This document shows positions 1-5,835 of a DNA stretch of 5,835 nt, piece after piece. The notes beneath the pieces were generated by a model, which was not told the DNA's origin, did no database searches, and was given only the letters and a program-made list of their open reading frames with translations. The DNA comes from a bacterium (lineage in GTDB: Bacteria > Planctomycetota > Planctomycetia > Pirellulales > Pirellulaceae): NCBI GenBank assembly GCA_030432015.1, contig JAUIHJ010000544.1:1-5835 (forward strand). The letters run 5' to 3'. The position numbers were made by a program, and so were the translations under genes. Each line of letters starts with the position of its first letter. Position 1 is the stretch's first letter.

Positions 1-1
1 T

Positions 2-16
2 CATGGCGTATCCTCC
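2..16 (-). promoter_or_regulatory. Candidate ribosome-binding site and start codon of a divergent gene
   Basis: Read on the minus strand, positions 16-11 give GGAGGA, then six bases, then ATG at 4-2. This is a textbook Shine-Dalgarno and start spacing, and a gene reading leftwards would lie almost entirely outside the window. If it is real, positions 5-176 are a divergent promoter region shared with the gene at 177. The coding sequence itself cannot be seen, and a purine-rich hexamer near an ATG can arise by chance, so this is tentative. Confidence 0.3.
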
Positions 17-75
17 GTTGCCCTTGTTGGGCCGCTGATGAAACAAACTGTAAATCTTCACCAGCAGGATACGCC
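5..75. repeat. Perfect 10-bp inverted repeat with a 51-base spacer
   Basis: GGCGTATCCT at 5-14 is the exact reverse complement of AGGATACGCC at 66-75. The arms are separated by 51 bases. A T-G pair could extend the stem by one base on the outside; the next inner pair does not match. The left arm overlaps the candidate minus-strand ribosome-binding site, so the two copies could be operator half-sites or a long-range stem hiding that site. The loop is too long for an ordinary intrinsic terminator. Chance is also a fair explanation for a 10-bp match. Confidence 0.45.
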
Positions 76-176
76 GCCTTTTCAATTCTAAACAGAACAC
101 ATCTTTCGGTTATATCTCACAGGCACAACCACTTTGAGTCTGTTCTGGCCGCAATGGAAAGCCGCAGGTAGAAACA

Positions 177-3100
177 ATGCAGCGAACCGTCCTGACCATT
201 CACCTCATCCTGCTGTGCTCCATCTCTCTTCACGCTCAGGCTGATTCACTTCCGACCCCGGCCATACCCGGGCTGCGTTATTACTACCCGCCCGAGAAAG
301 TCGAACCTCGCGTTGTCGAGACGGATGTCTGCATCTACGGCGGTACGTGTGCTGGTGTAATGGCGGCCGTGCAGGCTGATCGGATGGGACAGCAGGTTGC
401 TCTGCTTGAATTCGGAAAGCATCTGGGTGGACTCAGTTCAGGCGGCTTGAGTCATACCGACGGCGGCGATCCGGCGGTCTGCGGCGGCATCGCACGCGAG
501 TTTTACAAATTGATCGGACAGCGCAACTTCCGTCCCTCCGAAGCAGAAGCAGCGTTCGAAAAACTTTTGGAGCCAACGAAAGTCGCCGTCCACAAGCTCG
601 CTCACTTGGCTAAGGTCAAGAAAGACGGTGCGCGAATCGTGTCGGTCACGATGGAAAATGGACTTGAAGTTCGTGCGAAGCAGTTCATTGATGCTACGTA
701 CGAAGGTGATCTGCTGGCACGGGCCGGTGTGTCGTGGCATGCAGGGCGCGAAGCGAATTCGGTTTACGGTGAAACGTACAACGGCATTCGCACGCCAGGA
801 CAAGGCGGACACAACTGGCCGACGCGAGTCGATCCGTATCGCGTGGTAGGTGATCCGTCGAGCGGTTTGCTGCCGCGCGTCAACGACGATCCAGGCAATC
901 CTGGCGACGGCGACAAGCGAATTCAGGCATTCTGCTTCCGCATGTGGTTGACGAAGGACAATCCACTACCGTTTCCGAAGCCAACCGTCTATGACGACGC
1001 CCAGTATGAGTCGTTGGCTCGGCTGTTTGAGAGCGGAGCCGATCCGAAGATCCAATGGAGTCTGGACACGAACAACCATCATTTGTTTAGCGGCGCGTAT
1101 TTCATCGACTTCGTTGGAGGCAACTACGAGTGGCCCAACGCGAGCTGGATCGATCGCGAGCGGATATTTCAAGACCACGCCAATTACCAAATTGGCGTAA
1201 TGTGGTTTCTCGCCAACAGTCCTCGTATTCCAGAGAAATACCGTACCGAGTTTCGCCAGTGGGGGCTGCCGCGCGACGAATATGTAGGCACGAGCGGCTG
1301 GACTCATCAGCTTTACATTCGCGAAGGGCGGCGGATGGTGAGCGAGTACGTAATGACGCAGAACGAGTGCCAGGGCCGCGAAGTGCCAATGGATTCGGTT
1401 GGGCTGGCGTCGTACAACATGGACTCGCACCATTGCCAGATGACGGTCGTCGATGGAGCGGTGCGAAACGAAGGCAATGTTGAAATTCCCGTGGAGCCAT
1501 ACAGAATCGCCTATAGGGCGCTGACACCGAAGAGAGCTGAGTGTACGAATTTGCTCGTCCCTGTGGCACTTTCATCGTCGCACATCGCTTTCGGGTCGAT
1601 CCGCATGGAGCCAGTATTCATGTTGCTGGGCCAAAGCGCGGCAACAGCGGCGTCGCAGGCGATTGAAGCGAACGTAGCCGTGCAGGACGTCGATTACGCA
1701 AGACTTCGCGAACGCCTTGTGAAAGACGGCCAGATTCTGGAGTACACCGGACCGCCGCGCCATCGAGGTGGCGGACAGGCCGGCATCGACGCGAAGACGC
1801 TTCCAGGTGTCGTCGTCGATAACGACAAGGCGGAGTTGATCGGTCCATGGCAAACGAACAACGTGACGCATCCGCGAGTCGGCCTGACCTACGTCCACGA
1901 CAACAACGAAGCCAAGGGAGAATGTGTTGCCAAGTACAACTTCAAACTGCCCGAAGCGGGGCGATACGAAGTTCGAGTCAGTTGGCCGCCCAATCCCAAC
2001 CGTGCGACCAACGTACCAATCAACATTCGGTTTGGTCGAGAGTTGAAAACGGTGACGGTAAGCCAGAAGAGCAGCGGCAAAGATGGCTTCACTTCGCTCG
2101 GCGAATACCTGTTTAGCGGTACCGTCGTGGTGGAGATTTGCAACAAAGACACTGACGGCTACGTCATTGCTGACGCTGTACAGTTGCTGCCGGTGGAAGA
2201 AGATGATCGTCGTGGGAGTCGCGAGGCTTCCGATCCGAACTCTCACGCGTTTGGCTCCAAAGAGCACCCAAACATCCTCTTGCTATTCGCAGACGATCTC
2301 GGTTACGAAGCGCTCGGCTGCTACGGCGGCAAGGACTTCGAAACGCCGCATCTCGATCGGCTCGCCACTCAAGGGATGCGATTTAGCCGCGCGTACACCA
2401 GTCCCGTTTGCACGCCATCACGGATGAGCCTCTACACCGGCACGTATGTCTCGCGTCACGGCTACTACGACGTGCTGCCCGTTCATCTAGGCACCAAAAA
2501 TGCTGTCGATTTCCGCAACCGGTGGACGACGTATCCGCAATTGCTGCGGAAGGCCGGCTATCTGACATCCGTGACCGGCAAGTGGCAACTTGCTACGTTG
2601 GAATTCCATCCCGATCACTGCCGCGACGCTGGCTTTGATTCGTGGTGCGTTTGGCAGATCTGGCGTGATGGAGCGAAAACGACCCGATACTGGAAGCCCT
2701 GCTTCAATCACGACGGGCAAGTACGGAACGACATCGCCGAGCGTTTCGGCCCCGACGTGTTGGCCGACTACGTCATCGACCAGATGCGCGCGGCGGTCGA
2801 GGCGAAGCAGCCCTTCTACATTCACCACAACATGCTGCTACCACACTGGCCGATCATCGAAACACCCGATGACAAGGTCACTGAAAGGCAAGCATCGCTG
2901 AGCCGTATGATCGCTTACATGGACAAGCTCTGCGGGCGCATTGTTGGCGAAGTCGATCGATTGGGCATTGCCGACAGTACAATTGTCATCTTTATGGGCG
3001 ATAACGGAACCGCCTCGAACACGCCGCGCATGACCGCCACCGGAGAAGTCAAAGGCGGCAAAACGGATCTCAACGACGCGGGAACTCACATTCCATTAAT

Positions 3101-3473
3101 CGTGCGGCATCCGGGCAAAATTGAGGCGGGTGCCGTGGCTGACGATCTCGTTGACATGGCCGATTGGTTTCCCACGATTTGTGAACTGGCCGGCGTTGAC
3201 ATTCCCGCAAGTGCCAAGCTGGACGGAGCTTCGTTCGCAAGTCGATTAAACGGCGACGGATCATCACTGCGTCAGTGGGTCACGGGTGGTATTCACGGCA
3301 ATGTCAGCCTGTTCGACGGCCAATGGCGAGTGGACGCTCGCTCGAACAAGATCATCGACGCACGCCAACTGCCGCGTGAAATCAGGCTGGATAAAGCGCC
3401 TGAAGAATTCACATCCAAGATTAAGCAACTCCGAGCGGCAACCGCGTCTATCGCACCTCGCCCGGACGATTGA
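177..3473 (+). CDS. Secreted FAD-dependent oxidoreductase / golvesin-like domain / sulfatase fusion protein
   Basis: This 1098-residue exported protein has three modules. Residues 1-22 are a Sec signal peptide, with likely cleavage after HAQA. Residues ~45-525 match the FAD_oxidored family (PF12831 type): a dinucleotide-binding strand with GGTCAG at 55-60 ending at Glu78, KHLGGLSSGG (81-90), ATYEGD (173-178), and a conserved C-terminal part with SYNMDSH (412-418), KRAECTNLL (442-450) and GQSAATAA (485-492). Residues ~541-673 resemble the golvesin/xanthan-lyase-type beta-sandwich domain (PNPNRATNVP, DGYVIADAVQLLP). Residues ~698-1077 are a type I sulfatase: Asp706-Asp707 and Asp942-Asn943 as calcium ligands, and CTPSR (745-749), whose Cys745 would be oxidised to formylglycine. 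Lys802, His900 and Lys962 sit at the other expected active-site positions. The usual GKWH motif is GKWQ here (Gln804). The sulfatase part has no signal of its own. ATG 177 has only a weak AGG upstream, but it is the only in-frame ATG before a stop at 135-137. The substrate and the redox reaction are unknown. Confidence 0.93.
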   Translation: MQRTVLTIHLILLCSISLHAQADSLPTPAIPGLRYYYPPEKVEPRVVETDVCIYGGTCAGVMAAVQADRMGQQVALLEFGKHLGGLSSGGLSHTDGGDPAVCGGIAREFYKLIGQRNFRPSEAEAAFEKLLEPTKVAVHKLAHLAKVKKDGARIVSVTMENGLEVRAKQFIDATYEGDLLARAGVSWHAGREANSVYGETYNGIRTPGQGGHNWPTRVDPYRVVGDPSSGLLPRVNDDPGNPGDGDKRIQAFCFRMWLTKDNPLPFPKPTVYDDAQYESLARLFESGADPKIQWSLDTNNHHLFSGAYFIDFVGGNYEWPNASWIDRERIFQDHANYQIGVMWFLANSPRIPEKYRTEFRQWGLPRDEYVGTSGWTHQLYIREGRRMVSEYVMTQNECQGREVPMDSVGLASYNMDSHHCQMTVVDGAVRNEGNVEIPVEPYRIAYRALTPKRAECTNLLVPVALSSSHIAFGSIRMEPVFMLLGQSAATAASQAIEANVAVQDVDYARLRERLVKDGQILEYTGPPRHRGGGQAGIDAKTLPGVVVDNDKAELIGPWQTNNVTHPRVGLTYVHDNNEAKGECVAKYNFKLPEAGRYEVRVSWPPNPNRATNVPINIRFGRELKTVTVSQKSSGKDGFTSLGEYLFSGTVVVEICNKDTDGYVIADAVQLLPVEEDDRRGSREASDPNSHAFGSKEHPNILLLFADDLGYEALGCYGGKDFETPHLDRLATQGMRFSRAYTSPVCTPSRMSLYTGTYVSRHGYYDVLPVHLGTKNAVDFRNRWTTYPQLLRKAGYLTSVTGKWQLATLEFHPDHCRDAGFDSWCVWQIWRDGAKTTRYWKPCFNHDGQVRNDIAERFGPDVLADYVIDQMRAAVEAKQPFYIHHNMLLPHWPIIETPDDKVTERQASLSRMIAYMDKLCGRIVGEVDRLGIADSTIVIFMGDNGTASNTPRMTATGEVKGGKTDLNDAGTHIPLIVRHPGKIEAGAVADDLVDMADWFPTICELAGVDIPASAKLDGASFASRLNGDGSSLRQWVTGGIHGNVSLFDGQWRVDARSNKIIDARQLPREIRLDKAPEEFTSKIKQLRAATASIAPRPDD

Positions 3474-3523
3474 CGATCGTTGTGCATGATTTTTGCTTCT
3501 GACTGAGTGCGACGCATTCAAAC

Positions 3524-3528
3524 AAGGA
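3524..3528 (+). promoter_or_regulatory. Shine-Dalgarno sequence that decides the BNR-gene start
   Basis: AAGGA lies eight bases before the ATG at 3537. It favours that ATG over the in-frame GTG at 3507, which has no comparable purine-rich stretch upstream and would place ten extra charged residues before the signal peptide. Confidence 0.7.
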
Positions 3529-3536
3529 AAACGACG

Positions 3537-4934
3537 ATGCCCAACCGACGTCCGCTTGTTCGCCAGACCGCAGGCATCATAGCTTGCGGCATTATCGCCA
3601 GCTTGATGCCCGGCTTTACTGCGACTCTTTGCGCCCAGACGGTCGACCCAATATCAGTCTTGGGCGACACCACCATCCCGTCCTCCGAAGACACGTCGCA
3701 AAAATTCCCCTACGGAATCACCGGCAAGACGCCACCGTCTCTGATCAAAATCAACTACGAGGGGCAAAAGCCTTACCACAAGCACCGCATCAATTTGAGG
3801 ATCTTTCAGGGCTGCCCGCAGGTAGTAATCTCTGAGGGAGGCAGGATATGGGCAACTTGGTTCGGCTCCAACGTCCAAGCCGAACGAGCACCGTACCACA
3901 AAGACCAATTCTCGGTCATATCGACCTCAGCAGACGATGGAAAGACTTGGAAAGAAGTCTTTGTATTCGATCCGAGCGAGCTGCTCGGCGGGGGTGCTTC
4001 TGACCCGATGCTGTGGAAAGACCCCAAGGGCAATATTCGCTTCATCGGCCTTCGAAACATCGATTTCAAAGGCAAGGACGAATTCGCTTCCTCCGCGTGG
4101 GAATTCACCATGCTCGACCCAGAATACGAACACACCGCTTGGACCGCGCCGCAGTTGCTTGGCAATAAAAACATCTCCGTCATGAAACCGCTCATTTTCC
4201 CGGATGGCACGATTATGCGTTCGATGGACGACTTCAAACTTGTCGGCAAGCCTGACAAGGTGAGAATTCGCTTTCTGAAAGAAGGTATCGACGGTAAGCC
4301 GATATTCGTTTCCGAATTCCCCGTCGATAACGACGCCGGTTTCGCGGAACAAATGCCCATCATCAGAAGAGACGGCAGCCTATTCACCTTCTACCGCGCC
4401 AAGAAGGGGCAGAAATTCGCAGAATCTTTCGACGGTGGCAAGACCTGGAATCTGGGCGGCTACTACCCGATGCAGTTCTCGATCAACACAAAGTGCATAC
4501 TCAAAACACTCCCGTCAGGAAGAGTTTTGCTAGTCGCAAATGACGTCCAGATGAAAGAGGAAGGCGGCAAGAGACTATACTACTATACCGACGATTACGG
4601 TATGGAACGCGAGCTTGAAAAACACAAGACATCGCGCACCCGCATGACGGCCTACCTAAGTGACGACGATGGCAAGACCTTCTCACACAAAATGCTTTTG
4701 AGCGATGACGGTCAGATCAGCTATCCCTCGGCGACCCTCGGCAAAGACGGATCCATCTACATCGTGTACGACCAAGGGCGTGGGGTGATTGGCCAACACA
4801 CAATCTTTTTGTCAAAAGTTACGGAAGCCGACATTCTGGCGGGAAAACTCGTCAATGGCAAAAGCTTCTTGAACAACATTGTCAGCCGCCCCAGCGCCCA
4901 AGGCGGCGGCCGCCGCGAAGGCGATAACATCTAG
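3537..4934 (+). CDS. Exported BNR/Asp-box protein, sialidase-like beta-propeller
   Basis: This 465-residue protein begins with a basic stretch and a hydrophobic segment (about residues 11-33), a Sec signal peptide probably cut after LCA. Three Asp-box motifs are visible: SADDGKTW (131-138), SFDGGKTW (297-304) and SDDDGKTF (375-382). Together with RIFQGCP (88-94) near the start of the mature chain and YPSATLGKDGSIYIVYDQGRG (starting at 396) near the end, they place it in the sialidase/neuraminidase-like six-bladed propeller superfamily, as commonly annotated in planctomycetes. Whether it is a hydrolase is uncertain. I do not see a classical FRIP motif, and the arginine triad cannot be assigned by eye; Arg88 is only a candidate. 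It could act on a sugar other than sialic acid or merely bind glycan. It starts 63 bases after the fusion gene with no terminator visible between, so the two are probably co-transcribed. The last dozen residues (AQGGGRREGDNI) look like a disordered tail. GTG 3507 is an alternative start. Confidence 0.87.
   Translation: MPNRRPLVRQTAGIIACGIIASLMPGFTATLCAQTVDPISVLGDTTIPSSEDTSQKFPYGITGKTPPSLIKINYEGQKPYHKHRINLRIFQGCPQVVISEGGRIWATWFGSNVQAERAPYHKDQFSVISTSADDGKTWKEVFVFDPSELLGGGASDPMLWKDPKGNIRFIGLRNIDFKGKDEFASSAWEFTMLDPEYEHTAWTAPQLLGNKNISVMKPLIFPDGTIMRSMDDFKLVGKPDKVRIRFLKEGIDGKPIFVSEFPVDNDAGFAEQMPIIRRDGSLFTFYRAKKGQKFAESFDGGKTWNLGGYYPMQFSINTKCILKTLPSGRVLLVANDVQMKEEGGKRLYYYTDDYGMERELEKHKTSRTRMTAYLSDDDGKTFSHKMLLSDDGQISYPSATLGKDGSIYIVYDQGRGVIGQHTIFLSKVTEADILAGKLVNGKSFLNNIVSRPSAQGGGRREGDNI
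4903..4916. repeat. Perfect 14-bp GC-only palindrome inside the BNR-gene 3' end
   Basis: GCGGCGGCCGCCGC is a perfect palindrome lying 16 bases before the stop codon. It encodes part of the Gly-Gly-Arg-Arg tail. It has no loop and no following T-run, so it does not look like an intrinsic terminator. It may only reflect GC-rich codons for a low-complexity tail. Confidence 0.4.
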
Positions 4935-5043
4935 ATTGGCTGTGCCTCGGCAGTTATCAGTGACGAACAAGCAAGCAAACCTAAAAGATCGCCGCCGAAT
5001 TGACTCACTCTCATGGCGAGATCCTGGCGATGACGATACTGTG

Positions 5044-5835
5044 ATGCTGAGCTTCAATAACAATCTCGTAAAACCCAGGCATGCCTGCTCTTCATCGCTG
5101 TTGTCGATCGCGCTGCTGCTGTTCTTCGCAGGGGGCGTCTGCCAAAATTCGGCATTGGGTGACGATCAGGTCACGCCGCAACAACTGCAATTTTTTGAAA
5201 AGTATGTGCGGCCCCTGTTGAGCGACCAGTGCTACAAGTGCCATTCTGGAAAGACATCCAAAGGGGGACTGCGTGTTGATTCCCGCAGCGAGTTGCTCGT
5301 TGGGGGCGAATCCGGATCTGCGATCGAACCGGGAGATCCTGACGCTAGTGTCCTGATGGAGGCAGTGCGTTATGAGTCGTTCGAGATGCCGCCAGCGAAG
5401 AAGTTGAGCGATGAGCAGATTGCCATTCTCGGCAAGTGGATCGAGATGGGCGCTCCTTGGCCGGGTGACCGCGGCGATGTCGTCCGGCGTCACCAAGGTA
5501 AGACGTTTTCTGACGCGGAACTCAACTGGTGGGCCTTCCAACCGCTGACGAATCCAACTCCGCCGAAGCAGCTCGATCATCCCGACTGGTGCCACAACGA
5601 GATCGACCAGTTCATCGCAGCCGGTCTGGATCGCCAGCAACTGGTCCCCGCACCTGAAGCCGATCGTGCGACGTTGTTGCGTCGACTGTTTTTCGATCTT
5701 ATCGGTCTGCCGCCCACACCCGAGGAAGTGCGGGCGTTCGAGCAGGACTCCGACCCGCAGGCTTACGAAAAGGTGGTCAACGAGTTACTGGATCGCGCGG
5801 AGTACGGAGAACGATGGGCACGGCACTGGCTGGAT
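5044..5835 (+). CDS. Planctomycete cytochrome c domain (PSCyt1) / DUF1549 (PSCyt2) protein, 5' part
   Basis: The reading frame is open to the right edge, giving 264 codons; the 3' part is missing. Residues 1-39 form a signal peptide with a hydrophobic core at ~20-32 and likely cleavage after ALG. Residues ~45-140 are a PSCyt1 domain: CYKCH (63-67) is the single haem-attachment site, and Met115 in EMPP is the likely distal haem ligand. WWAFQPL (162-168) is the usual linker motif. From ~187 the PSCyt2/DUF1549 domain begins, with PAPEADRATLLRRLFFDLIG at 202-221, GLPPTPEE (221-228) and YGERWARHWLD (254-264). Family members normally continue into the rest of DUF1549 and then DUF1553, typically ~800-1000 residues in all. 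The biochemical role of the family is not established; an exported electron-transfer or glycan-linked role is inferred. ATG 5044 is chosen because it puts the signal peptide at the N-terminus. The ribosome-binding site is weak; GTG 5041 and GTG 4960 are in-frame alternatives. The 109-base gap before it shows no clear terminator. Confidence 0.93.
   Translation, partial: MLSFNNNLVKPRHACSSSLLSIALLLFFAGGVCQNSALGDDQVTPQQLQFFEKYVRPLLSDQCYKCHSGKTSKGGLRVDSRSELLVGGESGSAIEPGDPDASVLMEAVRYESFEMPPAKKLSDEQIAILGKWIEMGAPWPGDRGDVVRRHQGKTFSDAELNWWAFQPLTNPTPPKQLDHPDWCHNEIDQFIAAGLDRQQLVPAPEADRATLLRRLFFDLIGLPPTPEEVRAFEQDSDPQAYEKVVNELLDRAEYGERWARHWLD

Larger units (their letters stand above)
1..176. other. Upstream non-coding region, possibly a divergent intergenic region
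   Basis: No convincing gene is visible. Plus-strand frame 1 is open from the left edge to a TAG at 169-171, and frame 2 is open to a TAA at 89-91. Neither translation resembles a known family, and both may simply be short chance open frames; the tail of an upstream gene in frame 2 cannot be excluded. The stretch looks more AT-rich than the genes to its right, as expected for a spacer. TATA-like bases (TTATAT, 110-115) could be part of a promoter for the gene at 177, but I see no well-spaced -35 partner, so no promoter is called. The region also holds the inverted repeat and the minus-strand ribosome-binding signal listed separately. Confidence 0.55.

Noticed and set aside
3..38. An 11-codon plus-strand mini-ORF (MAYPPLPLLGR) as a leader peptide
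   Set aside because: It has no visible ribosome-binding site within the window, lies about 140 bases from the next gene, and shows no run of regulatory codons or attenuator hairpin.
1..168. Plus-strand frame 1, open from the left edge for 56 codons, as the tail of an upstream gene
   Set aside because: The translation looks like random non-coding sequence with no family motif and there is no start in view; it cannot be supported as a gene.
438..2267. Long minus-strand open frames opposite the FAD/golvesin half of the fusion gene, including a 231-codon one at 1572-2267
   Set aside because: They lie antisense to a gene with clear protein-family motifs, and their translations show no recognisable domains. 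They are what codon bias on the true strand produces.
3474..3536. Possible terminator between the fusion gene and the BNR gene
   Set aside because: Only an 8-base palindrome (ACGATCGT, 3473-3480) and a short T-run at 3490-3494 are present; they do not form a stable stem followed by a T-tract.
3537..3640. Twin-arginine export signal in the BNR protein
   Set aside because: Arg-Arg is present near the N-terminus, but the following residues (PLVRQ) do not fit the SRRxFLK consensus; an ordinary Sec signal fits better.
3806..4387. A 193-codon minus-strand open frame opposite the BNR gene
   Set aside because: It is antisense to the Asp-box-containing frame; its translation is low-complexity Ser/Pro-rich and resembles no family.
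5092..5640. A 182-codon minus-strand open frame at the right end
   Set aside because: The plus strand here encodes an unmistakable PSCyt1/PSCyt2 protein with CYKCH and GLPPTPEE motifs, so the minus-strand frame is a shadow.
1..5835. tRNA or rRNA genes, CRISPR arrays, insertion sequences or phage genes
   Set aside because: I saw no regularly spaced repeats, transposase motifs, cloverleaf-like segments or rRNA signatures on reading through the window.

Overview
The window looks like chromosomal DNA from a planctomycete, probably of the Pirellulaceae/Rhodopirellula type. The strongest evidence is the right-hand gene. It has the layout of a planctomycete cytochrome c domain (PSCyt1, with a CxxCH haem site) followed by the start of a PSCyt2/DUF1549 domain, an arrangement that is abundant in this phylum and rare outside it. 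The other two genes, an exported sulfatase fusion and an exported sialidase-like BNR protein, also fit the sulfatase-rich secretomes of planctomycetes. All assignments come from reading motifs by eye; no database search was run.

Layout from left to right. Positions 1-176 hold no convincing gene. They contain a 10-bp perfect inverted repeat and, on the minus strand, a good Shine-Dalgarno sequence followed by an ATG at the very edge, so a divergent gene may start just outside the window. Positions 177-3473 (+) are one very long gene of 1098 codons. It joins three modules: a secreted FAD-dependent oxidoreductase, a golvesin/xanthan-lyase-type beta-sandwich domain, and a complete formylglycine-type sulfatase. 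Positions 3537-4934 (+) encode an exported BNR/Asp-box protein of the sialidase-like superfamily. Positions 5044-5835 (+) are the 5' part of the PSCyt1-PSCyt2 gene, which runs off the right edge.

All three genes are on the plus strand with gaps of 63 and 109 bases and no obvious terminator between them, so co-transcription is plausible. All three carry Sec-type signal peptides. The inferred theme is processing of an extracellular or periplasmic, possibly sulfated, glycan: the sulfatase module removes sulfate, the BNR protein may bind or cleave the sugar, and the flavin and cytochrome proteins may supply a redox step. The substrate cannot be read from the sequence.

The most unusual item is the 1098-residue fusion. 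Its first ~675 residues match a whole stand-alone FAD/golvesin protein, and its last ~400 match a whole mature sulfatase without its own signal peptide. The sulfatase module keeps almost all active-site residues but has Gln where the classical GKWH motif has His.
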